Below are positions 31,765 through 41,125 of a stretch of 64,000 bases of DNA, piece by piece; the stretch's first letter is position 1; every line of letters starts with the position of its first letter. Position numbers and translations under genes: made by a program. The notes under the pieces are model-generated. The model had not been told where the DNA came from. It was given only the letters and a program-made list of their open reading frames with translations, and searched no databases. This stretch comes from Rhizobium sp. Q54 (GTDB lineage: Bacteria > Bacteroidota > Bacteroidia > Flavobacteriales > Flavobacteriaceae). Location of the stretch: positions 161,057-225,056 of the forward strand of contig CALQAH020000001.1 of NCBI GenBank assembly GCA_943328505.2. Direction: 5' to 3'.

Positions 31765-33111
31765 ATGGAAATTGCAATTAAATTATCTCAATTTTTATTG
31801 AGTTTATCAATACTTATTATTCTTCATGAACTTGGGCATTTTATTCCCGCAAAATTATTCAAAACCCGAGTAGAGAAATTCTATCTTTTCTTTGATATTA
31901 AATATTCCTTATTAAAAAAGAAAATAGGTGAAACCGAATATGGTATAGGTTGGTTGCCACTTGGAGGTTATGTGAAAATTTCAGGAATGATTGATGAAAG
32001 CATGGACAAAGAACAAATGGCTTTGCCGCCTCAACCTTGGGAGTTTCGTTCTAAACCAGCTTGGCAGCGTTTGATAATCATGTTGGGTGGCGTTACAGTT
32101 AATTTTATTTTGGCTTTCATTATTTATATTGGAATGACATTTTTTTACGGAGAACAATATATTGCAAACTCTGAATTGAAAGACGGTATTTGGGTTTCTA
32201 ATCCTGTTGTTGAAAAAGCAGGTTTAAAAACAGGTGACAAAATTGTGGCTATAGATGGTGTAAAGGCGGAACGATTTTATGAGCTCAATGAAAAAATTCT
32301 TATGTCTAAAGAGATTGAAGTTATTCGAGATGGCAATTCTCAAAAAATACATTTCCCAGTAAATTTTATTGACCAATTAATGGAAGGTAAGCGTGCTTCT
32401 TTAATTGAACTTAGAGTTCCATTTGTCGTAGCTGGAGTAGAAGAGAGTTCAAAAAATAAAGACATTGTAAAAGCAAAAGATATTATTACAAGTTTTAATG
32501 GAAAACCTATTACCTATGCGGATCAAGTTTTAGCTGCCGTTGATATGCTGAAAGGCAAAACGGTTGCCGCTATTGTTAAACGGGATGATAAAGAAATTCC
32601 TGTGAACATCAAAGTAAATGACATTGCTAAATTGGGGATTGCTTATGCTGCAAGAATGCCATTGAATAATTTAGAAAAGTTAGGACTATACAAAATTAGT
32701 AAACAAGAATATGGTTTCTTTGAATCTTTCCCAGTTGGAATCAATAGAGGTTTTGAACAATTGGGAAGTTATTGGAAACAATTAAAAGCCATTTTTAACC
32801 CAAGCACTGGAGCCTATAAAGGGGTTGGAGGTTTTGCTGCTATTTTTAATATTTTTCCAAATACTTGGAGTTGGGAAGCTTTTTGGAGTATCACGGCTTT
32901 ATTGTCTATTATGTTGGGAGTAATGAATTTATTGCCAATTCCAGCCTTAGATGGTGGTCATGTGATGTTTTTATTATACGAAATGATATCCGGAAGAAAG
33001 CCAAGTGATAAGTTTTTAGAAAATGCACAAATGGTTGGTTTTGTATTACTTATTGCTTTATTATTGTTTGCAAATGGTAACGATATATATAAAGCAATTG
33101 TTGGGAAATAA
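31765..33111 (+). CDS. rseP: RIP metalloprotease RseP
   Basis: HELGHFIPAKLF, PDZ domains, NLLPIPALDGGHV. Confidence 0.95.
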   Translation: MEIAIKLSQFLLSLSILIILHELGHFIPAKLFKTRVEKFYLFFDIKYSLLKKKIGETEYGIGWLPLGGYVKISGMIDESMDKEQMALPPQPWEFRSKPAWQRLIIMLGGVTVNFILAFIIYIGMTFFYGEQYIANSELKDGIWVSNPVVEKAGLKTGDKIVAIDGVKAERFYELNEKILMSKEIEVIRDGNSQKIHFPVNFIDQLMEGKRASLIELRVPFVVAGVEESSKNKDIVKAKDIITSFNGKPITYADQVLAAVDMLKGKTVAAIVKRDDKEIPVNIKVNDIAKLGIAYAARMPLNNLEKLGLYKISKQEYGFFESFPVGINRGFEQLGSYWKQLKAIFNPSTGAYKGVGGFAAIFNIFPNTWSWEAFWSITALLSIMLGVMNLLPIPALDGGHVMFLLYEMISGRKPSDKFLENAQMVGFVLLIALLLFANGNDIYKAIVGK

Positions 33112-33138
33112 TTTTTTGTAAAAATTTATTTCTTTTTG

Positions 33139-33169
33139 TTTGTAAAAATTAAAAATCGCATTATATTTG
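33139..33169 (+). promoter_or_regulatory. Bacteroidota primary-sigma promoter for tRNA-Asn
   Basis: TTTG (33139-33142) - N19 - TATATTTG (33162-33169). Confidence 0.75.
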
Positions 33170-33194
33170 CAACCGCTTAAAAGATATAACATCT

Positions 33195-33268
33195 TCCTTC
33201 TTAGCTCAGTTGGTTAGAGCATCTGACTGTTAATCAGAGGGTCCTTGGTTCGAGCCCAAGAGGGGGAG
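33195..33268 (+). tRNA. tRNA-Asn (anticodon GTT), copy 1
   Basis: TCCTTCT...CTGTTAA loop...CTTGGTTCGAGCCCAAG AGGGGGA G. Confidence 0.95.
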
Positions 33269-33278
33269 CTACTAAAGA

Positions 33279-33310
33279 AAAGACTTCACAGAAATGTGAG
33301 GTCTTTTTTG
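33279..33310 (+). terminator. Terminator after tRNA-Asn copy 1
   Basis: aaaagacttcacagaaatgtgaggtctttttt. Confidence 0.85.
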
Positions 33311-33318
33311 GGTTAAAA

Positions 33319-33338
33319 GTTTGCACATAGTTTGCACA
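33319..33338 (+). promoter_or_regulatory. Candidate integrase arm-type site (left)
   Basis: gtttgcacatagtttgcaca, tandem TTTGCACA; near-identical copy at 38462-38481. Confidence 0.5.
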
Positions 33339-33370
33339 AAATGACATTCCAAGACCATAAACCAACATTT

Positions 33371-34573
33371 ATGGCAAACATTAAAACGCTCTTAGATCTT
33401 CGTAGAGCAAAATCTGATGGAACATTCAACATCATCTTTAGAATCATTGATTGTAAAAAAGTCTACACCATTAATTCAGGTGTGTCTCTACCAAAAAATT
33501 ATTGGGATGAAAGAAAAGGACAAGTAGGGAAGACACACCCAAATTCCAAGCTTCTTAACATCAAACTCTCTAAGCACTTCTTCAAAATCGAACAAGCTGT
33601 TCTCTCATTAGATGATGAGTTTTCTATTGAACGACTTAAAGCAATACTCTCTGGGACACCATTAGTTGATGCTCCTGAAACATTCCAAGTGTTTGCAGAT
33701 AAGATCATTCAGCAAATGATGGAAGCCAATAGAGTGGGTAACGCAATAGTCTACCAAACAGCAGTTAACAGGCTAATAACTTATTGTGGAAAAGATGTTT
33801 CCTTTATAGAAGTCAATTACAAACTCTTAGACCAGTTTAGTCATCATCTAATCACCTCTGGACTTAAAGTAAACAGCGTGTCAAACTATTTTAGGTCTAT
33901 ACGAGCAATCTACAACAAAGCTATTAAGATGAAGGTGATTGATAGGTCATTATATCCATTCCATGACATCAGTATCAAGAGTGAAAAGACAGCAAAAAGA
34001 GCCATTTCTAAAGACGATATTATCAAGCTGAAGCAATTAAACTTGGCAGCAAATTCTGCAGCAGAAAGGTCATTAAATTACTTCATGTTGAGCTTTTTTT
34101 TGCGTGGAATCTCTTTCACTGACTTGGCCTATTTAAAGCAATCAAACATCATTGATGGAAGGATAGTCTACAGAAGAAGAAAAACACACAAAGACTACAG
34201 TGTAAAGCTGTTTCCTGTAGCAGAAACTATATTAAATCAGATGCGTGTTCCTGGAAGTGATTACTTGCTCCCAATTATACCAAACAATGTTCCTGAAGAT
34301 AGTCTGAGAGCCAAAAGATTAATCCAACAATGGATCAAGACCACTAATAAATATTTGAAGAGGCTTTCAGCTGAATGTGGGTTGTTAAATTCTACACAAA
34401 CCTATTCCTCACGTCATGGATTTGCTACAATTGCTAAACGCATGGGCTATTCAAACGAAATTATCGCAGAATCACTTGGTCATCAATATGGAAACAAGAT
34501 AACTAACATCTACCTCGATTCATTTGAATTGGACATGCTTGATGCAATGCATCAACAAGTGATTAAATTCTAG
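33371..34573 (+). CDS. Tyrosine recombinase/integrase (start may be 33341 or 33332)
   Basis: SAM-like N-domain and catalytic C-domain: SSRHGFATIAKRMGYSNEIIAESLGHQYGNKITNIYLDSF. Confidence 0.95.
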   Translation: MANIKTLLDLRRAKSDGTFNIIFRIIDCKKVYTINSGVSLPKNYWDERKGQVGKTHPNSKLLNIKLSKHFFKIEQAVLSLDDEFSIERLKAILSGTPLVDAPETFQVFADKIIQQMMEANRVGNAIVYQTAVNRLITYCGKDVSFIEVNYKLLDQFSHHLITSGLKVNSVSNYFRSIRAIYNKAIKMKVIDRSLYPFHDISIKSEKTAKRAISKDDIIKLKQLNLAANSAAERSLNYFMLSFFLRGISFTDLAYLKQSNIIDGRIVYRRRKTHKDYSVKLFPVAETILNQMRVPGSDYLLPIIPNNVPEDSLRAKRLIQQWIKTTNKYLKRLSAECGLLNSTQTYSSRHGFATIAKRMGYSNEIIAESLGHQYGNKITNIYLDSFELDMLDAMHQQVIKF

Positions 34574-34652
34574 CTTACTAATACATTTTAATCATCCTAT
34601 TTGCTATGGTTAAAAAAACAACTAAGTTTGTTATAAACTAAATTGTGTCATC

Positions 34653-36026
34653 ATGGATTGTTGGTATTGGAAAATCCCTAGTACAATTGATCTGAATAGC
34701 ATTCTGGCAAAAGATCCTCCTATCTTTAAAAAAGGGTACAAGGTTGACTACTTTTACTATTTTATTGAGCTACTAAGCATTAAGATGGAGTACAATGATT
34801 TAGATGGGAACAAGGGGTTTATCAATCTTAGTGCTAAAATAATGCAAGGAGTAGTTCATAACTACAATGAATACCTGGAATATCTTATTAAACACAGAGT
34901 GATTAGGACAGATAAGAAATACATTGTAGGGCGTAAATCGATGGGATATATTCTTAATGGACTAGACCATGATAGTGAAATCGTTCTTGTAAAAATAAGC
35001 GATTTTATCATACGTAAAAAACGAGCTAAAGAATATACAGCTAATGAACTAGAGAAGAAAAAAGTTAGCTCTAAATACCCCTATTTAACCAAATGGTTCA
35101 ATGACAAGCTTCAGATTGATGCTGAGGGAGCTAAAGCTAAGATAGAAGAGTTGTTTCCCCAACTAAAAGGAGCTATTAGAGGTGTGCGAAAAGGCAAAGC
35201 TAGTAGGATGACCAAAAAATATTGTGCCAAACTTGCTGTTCAAAAACTAGTAAATCAAGACTACTATTATTCAGTAGATGATAATGTAGGGCGATTTCAT
35301 TCTAATCTAACCAATATAAAGAAGGAGCTAAGGCATTACATAACTTATGATGGTGAAACACTAGTAAACGTTGATATTAAGAACTCTCAGCCTCTTTTAA
35401 GTTCAATACTCTTTGATCCATCTTTTTACAGCCAAACCAAACCTCGATACATTAATTTGTATAATATACCATCTTCATTTGAGTATCTAACAAATAATAA
35501 TAAGTATACCTACTCACACACTATCATTATGTTAGTAAAAACTCTGCAAAAGGTTGATAATAAAGAAGTTAAACAATATCTAAGAATGGCTAAGTCAGGA
35601 AATTTCTATAAAGAGTTATCTAAAGCAATGTATCCAAAACTAGCTTTTGATAAGGGTAGAATGAAAGAGCTAACATACAAGGTGTTTTTTTCAAGCAATA
35701 AATCAATCCAAGGGATGAATAACTTATCTAAGAGGCAATTTAGAATGAAATTTAAGAGCATCTATGGGATGTTTGCTGCAATTAAGAGAAAAGACCATAG
35801 GGCATTGTCTCACATACTACAAAGGATTGAAAGCGAAATAATGATTCAGAATGTCTGTAAAAGAATCTCATTAGAACATCCAGCACTTCCAATTTTTACT
35901 ATTCATGATAGTGTACTAACAACAGATGGCAATCAAGAGTATGTTGCTAAGATAATCAAAGAGGAAGCATTTAAGATAACAGGGTTGAAAGTTTCTTTAG
36001 GAATAGAAATACTAAACCAAAAATAA
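34653..36026 (+). CDS. Hypothetical protein with possible family-A-polymerase/single-subunit-RNAP-like palm motifs
   Basis: Motifs VNVDIKNSQPLLSS, RMKELTYKVFFSSN and FTIHDSVLTTDG in the order A-B-C. Confidence 0.5.
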   Translation: MDCWYWKIPSTIDLNSILAKDPPIFKKGYKVDYFYYFIELLSIKMEYNDLDGNKGFINLSAKIMQGVVHNYNEYLEYLIKHRVIRTDKKYIVGRKSMGYILNGLDHDSEIVLVKISDFIIRKKRAKEYTANELEKKKVSSKYPYLTKWFNDKLQIDAEGAKAKIEELFPQLKGAIRGVRKGKASRMTKKYCAKLAVQKLVNQDYYYSVDDNVGRFHSNLTNIKKELRHYITYDGETLVNVDIKNSQPLLSSILFDPSFYSQTKPRYINLYNIPSSFEYLTNNNKYTYSHTIIMLVKTLQKVDNKEVKQYLRMAKSGNFYKELSKAMYPKLAFDKGRMKELTYKVFFSSNKSIQGMNNLSKRQFRMKFKSIYGMFAAIKRKDHRALSHILQRIESEIMIQNVCKRISLEHPALPIFTIHDSVLTTDGNQEYVAKIIKEEAFKITGLKVSLGIEILNQK

Positions 36027-36386
36027 ATTTTGTGTGTTAAGATGAAGCAATGCACTCACAACAAGCCCAAAATAGGTCTTCTAAAGCTAAATCTAATCCC
36101 AGGTTCTATAATACTAAATATAGCATAAAGTTGGGATTTTACAACATATCATTAAAAAAATTATTTTCTAAAATTTCTAACTTGGATAGTTATTTTAGTC
36201 TGTAGGTGAATTTGAAGCCTCCTTCCCCCAAGACCTCCCTTTGATGATTTTCATGTTGGATGCATTCCCCACAAGGAATAATAATAAACGTTTAAGAACA
36301 AAATAGATACGCTAATTGACAGTATTTTTTTCTGACAAATAAGTTTGCTATATTTGAAAAAATTTATAAAACATAAAACTATAATC

Positions 36387-36992
36387 ATGAAAAAAATCAC
36401 TAAAACAATCCTTTTTATTGCAATGATGTTTGTTTATTCTAATCTATCTTATGCACAAGATATGATTACAAAAAAAACAGGTGAAGATATTAGCGCCAAA
36501 GTATTGGAAGTTACATCTTCAGAAGTAAAGTATAAAAAAACAGACAATTTAGAAGGACCAATATTCACCATCTTAAAATCTGAGGTATTAATAATCAGGT
36601 ACAAAAATGGAACCAAAGATGTTTTTAGTAATGCTAAAGATGTAATTAGTCAAACAGTTGTTGCTGAACAAATAAATGAAAATGATATGTTTTCAAAGGG
36701 AAAATCTGATGCAAAAGCTTTTTACAGGGGAAATAATTCAGGAGCTGGATGGACTGCAGCAGCAACAATATTAACTTCCCCACTACTTGGGGTGATCCCA
36801 GCTGCTATATGTACTTCAACTGAACCAAGTGATGCCAATTTAATGTACCCAAATCCTTCTTTGATGAAAAGTCCAGAATATTATAGATCATATTTGAACG
36901 AAGCACATAGAATTAAAAAAAATAAAGTATGGAAAGCATTTGGTATTTCTGCTGGTGTTTGGTTAGGTTTAATTCTAATTTTAAATCAATAA
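36387..36992 (+). CDS. Hypothetical secreted/membrane protein
   Basis: Signal peptide MKKITKTILFIAMMFVYSNLSYAQ and C-terminal TM. Confidence 0.7.
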   Translation: MKKITKTILFIAMMFVYSNLSYAQDMITKKTGEDISAKVLEVTSSEVKYKKTDNLEGPIFTILKSEVLIIRYKNGTKDVFSNAKDVISQTVVAEQINENDMFSKGKSDAKAFYRGNNSGAGWTAAATILTSPLLGVIPAAICTSTEPSDANLMYPNPSLMKSPEYYRSYLNEAHRIKKNKVWKAFGISAGVWLGLILILNQ

Positions 36993-37033
36993 ATTAGTTG
37001 CTTTCCCTTTTTGTACTAACGTTTAAAATCAAT

Positions 37034-37741
37034 ATGAAAAAAATATTCTTATTACTCGGTATCACTTTACTAATGCTTCAATCATGTTCCTCAGGAGATG
37101 GTGATAACAATAATAATAATGCTACCTCAGTAAGTGATGTTGATGGAAATGTTTATCAAACTGTTACAATTTGTAATCAAACTTGGACTAAATCCAATCT
37201 AAATGTATCACGTTATAGAAATGGAGATGAGATACCACAAGTAACTGACCAAACTCAATGGGACAATTTAACTACAGGAGCTTGGTGTTACTATAATAAT
37301 GATCCAGCTAATGGAGCTATTTATGGCAAACTTTATAATTGGTATGCTGTTCACGATTCAAGAGGTTTAGCTCCCCTTGGTTGGCATATTCCAACTGATG
37401 TAGAATGGACGAGTTTAAGCGATTGTTTAGGAGGTGGATCAATTTCTGGAGCTGCAATGAAAGAAACAGGAACCAATCACTGGATAAGCCCAAATTCAGA
37501 TGCCACTAACACTAGTGGTTTTACAGCACTTCCTGGAGGATTTCGTTATGGAATTCCTGGTCAAACAGGAATTAATTTTACATTTGGTAACATTGGTGAG
37601 GTTACTATTTGGTGGAGTTCAACTGATGCTCCTCAATATAATGCTTTAACTGCATGGAGTTTTGGGATTTATGGAGGAACCACTGCTAGAGATCATGATA
37701 CAAAGAAGCTAGGAGTTTCAGTACGTTGTATAAAATATTAA
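37034..37741 (+). CDS. FISUMP (Fibrobacter succinogenes major paralogous domain) lipoprotein
   Basis: DVDGNVYQTVTICNQTWTKSNLNVSRYRNGDEIP...YGKLYNWYAVHDSRGLAPLGWHIPTDVEWTSL; lipobox LQSCSSG. Confidence 0.9.
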   Translation: MKKIFLLLGITLLMLQSCSSGDGDNNNNNATSVSDVDGNVYQTVTICNQTWTKSNLNVSRYRNGDEIPQVTDQTQWDNLTTGAWCYYNNDPANGAIYGKLYNWYAVHDSRGLAPLGWHIPTDVEWTSLSDCLGGGSISGAAMKETGTNHWISPNSDATNTSGFTALPGGFRYGIPGQTGINFTFGNIGEVTIWWSSTDAPQYNALTAWSFGIYGGTTARDHDTKKLGVSVRCIKY

Positions 37742-37855
37742 AATATTTAAACAAAGCAATCAAAATGTCTCACTACAATCGTTTGCTTTGTTACGTTGGG
37801 CTGTTCCAGTCGCTTTGACAAGCTTCCATTCCACAGACCACTTGAAACCAAAAAC

Positions 37856-37893
37856 TAAGAGCAGCTAAGAAAAATAGCAGCTCTTTTTTTGTT
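37856..37893 (+). terminator. Terminator-like hairpin
   Basis: aagagcagctaagaaaaatagcagctcttttttt (one internal mismatch). Confidence 0.6.
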
Positions 37894-38461
37894 TTCTACG
37901 CTCCCAATCTTCACACGCTCACTCATTGCGTTCGTTAGAGCTACTAAATCCAAAATACAGCTTCATTTCGTTGCACTGCATTCCAGCAGTATTGTTGTCT
38001 TTCGCTCTATGTTAATTTGGTGGTTGCTCCTTCAACCAGCAGTTGGGGTTTGCTCACTTCGTTTGCTCCAAATCAAAGAACGCCTGAAGGCTGTGTTTTA
38101 TTATTTCCCCAACGTTTCACGCTCTCAGTATTACATTACACTTCGCAAAAGCTACGTTTCATTCCCATCCTGAGGCTGCTGTTTGATTGCCACAACACCA
38201 ACCATCGCTCCTCGTAAAATTCCATTGCATTACATTTTACTGTGGTGCTTGGGGGTGTTAAGTAGTGCTAAATTAGACCATCTTTCAAAAAAAGGGAAGC
38301 AAAGTTAGAGTTCATTCCTTACTCCAGTCAGTCATGCTTCCTTCCATTCTCGTAAGTCATTACCTCAAGGAGTATTGCTTTCCTTTTTCTCTTTTTTTCT
38401 TTTAGAAAAATATAATACATTTGGTTCAAGTAGAACAAACACATTTTATAACCAGGTTTTG

Positions 38462-38482
38462 GTTTGCACATAGTTTGTACAA
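38462..38482 (+). promoter_or_regulatory. Candidate integrase arm-type site (right)
   Basis: gtttgcacatagtttgtacaa, one mismatch to 33319-33339. Confidence 0.5.
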
Positions 38483-38509
38483 TCGATGAAGAATTTTTAA
38501 AACGTATCT

Positions 38510-38583
38510 TCCTTCTTAGCTCAGTTGGTTAGAGCATCTGACTGTTAATCAGAGGGTCCTTGGTTCGAGCCCAAGAGAGGGAG
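38510..38583 (+). tRNA. tRNA-Asn (anticodon GTT), copy 2
   Basis: Identical to copy 1 except the 3' acceptor strand AGAGGGA instead of AGGGGGA. Confidence 0.93.
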
Positions 38584-38589
38584 CAAATG

Positions 38590-38619
38590 AAAAAGAGGTC
38601 TTAATAGACCTCTTTTTTA
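38590..38619 (+). terminator. Terminator after tRNA-Asn copy 2
   Basis: aaaagaggtcttaatagacctctttttt. Confidence 0.9.
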
Positions 38620-38643
38620 TGGAATAAATCAAAGCTTAATTTA

Positions 38644-39591
38644 TTAAAGTCTTCTAAATCTTTTGAAAAAAGACCAAATTACTTCACAAGCATTCATATC
38701 CTGACTCGTCTTGCCAATAATTAATTCATTTAGATACTGATAACCTTGTGGCCAAGTATGTCCCCCATTTGTTATAACATAACTTACTACCTCGCTTCCG
38801 TTTGTAGAATTTGAATAAACTCTTTGTTTTATTGTTGTGCCATCGTTTGCAATATCAGGTAAATCTGTTATTACAGGAGTGCTGGTACAACCATTAATAG
38901 TTATCCATTTATCAACTGCTTGAAAATGCGATAAAACCGTTCCTCCTGCAGTTCCACCAGCCGTCATTTGTCCGCCTGTAAAAGGAACTAATGGGTCGGT
39001 AGTTCCGTGAATATAAATTGCAGGGACTGGTCTGCCAGGATTACAACTTGAAGCAATTGTTGTAGCTTCTATTGTCGCAGCATCTACAGCAATTGCCGCA
39101 ATTCTATTACTTAATTCACAGCCCAATCGCGAAGACATAAATCCACCATTTGAGATTCCAGTTACATATATTTTTGTACCATCAACAGATAAATTTGCAA
39201 TTGCATAATCACACATTTGATTGAAAAAACTAACATCATTAATTCCTAATTGATTTGGAGTAGTTGGTCGCCCATCATTCCAATTATTCTGTATTCCGGC
39301 AGGATAAATTAACACCACTTTTTCTCTATCTGAAATAGGTTTGAAATTGGCAATGTTAATCATTCCTTCAGGTGTTCCGCTTCCGCCGTGAATTGCGAAA
39401 ATTAAAGGCATTTTTCCTGCGTTGTTGTAACCTGTTGGAAGATATACTATAAAACTTCTTGCATTTCCATCAACTGTCAAATTGATTGTTTTTTGTTCAC
39501 TTGGTTTGTCGGCAGTTGTTGTTGGATTATCATCTTTGTTACAAGACAATAATGTAATAAAAAGAAGAGAAAAAATTAGCTTGATTTTCAT
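38644..39591 (-). CDS. Polyhydroxybutyrate depolymerase/LpqC-like esterase lipoprotein
   Basis: MPLIFAIHGGSGTPEGM, YVTGISNGGFMSSRLGCE, ITNGGHTWPQG; lipobox LLSCNKD. Confidence 0.9.
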   Translation of the reverse strand: MKIKLIFSLLFITLLSCNKDDNPTTTADKPSEQKTINLTVDGNARSFIVYLPTGYNNAGKMPLIFAIHGGSGTPEGMINIANFKPISDREKVVLIYPAGIQNNWNDGRPTTPNQLGINDVSFFNQMCDYAIANLSVDGTKIYVTGISNGGFMSSRLGCELSNRIAAIAVDAATIEATTIASSCNPGRPVPAIYIHGTTDPLVPFTGGQMTAGGTAGGTVLSHFQAVDKWITINGCTSTPVITDLPDIANDGTTIKQRVYSNSTNGSEVVSYVITNGGHTWPQGYQYLNELIIGKTSQDMNACEVIWSFFKRFRRL

Positions 39592-39703
39592 AACTTATCA
39601 TTTAATAAATAAGGCTTTCATTTTTTTGCTAAAATACAAAAATATTTAACATTGGCATTTTCTATGGTTTTAACTCTTTGTTTTTCTGATTATTAAATAA
39701 ATT

Positions 39704-39744
39704 ACCATCGCATCAAAATTGTAACTTTCTCCAATAGGGGGAGC
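39704..39744 (+). repeat. att-like site 1 (tRNA-Asn 3'-end-like) followed by terminator 39752-39781
   Basis: accatcgcatcaaaattgtaactttctccaatagggggagc then acccgatacgaaagtgtcgggtttttt. Confidence 0.7.
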
Positions 39745-39862
39745 AAAAGCAGAACCCGATACGAAAGTGTCGGGTTTTTTTAATTTCAGCCCTGTGTAGA
39801 CTGCCCCAAAAAGTTAAACACTATTTGAAGGTTAATTACAGTTTATGTCGTTTGGTTGGTGT

Positions 39863-40153
39863 TTATAATTCTATTTGAATTTTAACTTTACCTCCTAAAC
39901 CCTTTTCTACAATATCATACAAAGTTTTTAATGTTAGATTACTCCCATTATTTTCTATTCTTGATATGTATTCTCTTTTTTTATCTACAAGTTCCCCAAG
40001 TTCTGTTTGAGTTAGGTGTTTTTCCTCTCTAGCTTTTTTTAGTTGAAGTCCAATTTTAAAACCTTCAAAATCTCTTTCAAGTGCATCTCGTCTATCGGTA
40101 CCTTTAGCACCATAAACATTATCTTTAATATCTTTCCAACTTTTAGTTTCCAT
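39863..40153 (-). CDS. XRE-family antitoxin (HigA-like)
   Basis: HTH: LKKAREEKHLTQTELGELVDKKREYISRIENNGSNLTLKTL. Confidence 0.9.
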   Translation of the reverse strand: METKSWKDIKDNVYGAKGTDRRDALERDFEGFKIGLQLKKAREEKHLTQTELGELVDKKREYISRIENNGSNLTLKTLYDIVEKGLGGKVKIQIEL

Positions 40154-40155
40154 AA

Positions 40156-40497
40156 TTATTTGTTTTTTTCTTGGTAATATTCATTCATTAGTCGTAGTGC
40201 TTTTTCTAATTCATTTTTCGGTGTCTTTTGAGTTTTCTTTTGAAAGCCATTTAACAATATGACTAACCTTCCATTATCAAAAAAACAAAATACTCTCCAA
40301 ATATTAGAGGCAAGTTGTATTCTTGCCTCATACAACCCATTTGTGTTTTCCATCGCTTTCAAATAATTTGACGGAACTCTTTCAAGTGTTTCAATGGCTC
40401 CAATTATTTTAAAGATTTTATCTTGAACCTTTTGGGGTTGTCCAAGTAAAAAATCTTCAAAGTAATTTTTGTATGCTATTACCTCCCTAATTTTCAT
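40156..40497 (-). CDS. RelE/HigB-type toxin (phage-derived Gp49-like)
   Basis: NGLYEARIQLASNIWRVFCFFDNGRLVILLNGFQKKTQKTPKNELEKALRLMNEYYQ. Confidence 0.92.
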   Translation of the reverse strand: MKIREVIAYKNYFEDFLLGQPQKVQDKIFKIIGAIETLERVPSNYLKAMENTNGLYEARIQLASNIWRVFCFFDNGRLVILLNGFQKKTQKTPKNELEKALRLMNEYYQEKNK

Positions 40498-40787
40498 TTC
40501 ACAAAGGTAACTTAAAAGTTACTTAAAAACCAAATTTTTTTTATCAATTACTTTACTTTTTCAAATAATACTATATTTATTATAGTAATAGATAATTGGG
40601 TCTGAAATAATGACCGTCATACCCCATCAGGAAAAGCAATGATATGAAGTGGGGCTACTGGGTCTTCTGTCTATTTTATTTACTTAAACTCTCCTTGAAA
40701 TATCAAAAAATTGACTTGGGGGGCTGGGGGGCAAAACTAAATGTACTTCTTGTTGAATTAAATAATAATACAATTTAAAAATCTATA

Positions 40788-40857
40788 CTCTTGATTTCAA
40801 GAGAATTGAATAAGCAATCATCGCATTAAAATTGTAACTTTCTCCAATAGGGGGAGC
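40788..40857 (+). repeat. att-like site 2, followed by terminator 40865-40896
   Basis: ctcttgatttcaagagaattgaataagcaatcatcgcattaaaattgtaactttctccaatagggggagc; terminator near-identical to that after tRNA-Asn copy 1. Confidence 0.75.
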
Positions 40858-41125
40858 AACAATGAAAAGACTTCACAGAGATGTGAGGTCTTTTTTGTTT
40901 TGCAGGTCATATATTTCTAAAACACTTAAATTTTAGCCAAAATAACAGCATTAACTCTTATTCAGTATATTGATAAATTTATCTTTGATAGACCAATAAA
41001 CAAAAGCAATTTATTTAATTTCAACCAACGGATTAAAAATTAATTATTTTTCGCTTAATTTGCGTTTTTACAAAGTTTAGTAAAAACACATATTCTTTAA
41101 CATATATTTCAATGCTATTTATTTT

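Noticed and set aside
37889-38217. Two overlapping short plus-strand ORFs (94 and 66 aa)
   Set aside because: Low-complexity frames in a GC-richer non-coding tract with no recognisable domain or signal; reported instead as a non-coding region of interest.
40715-40735. Possible G-quadruplex (GGGGGGCTGGGGGG)
   Set aside because: Only two G-runs; an intramolecular quadruplex would need zero-length loops.
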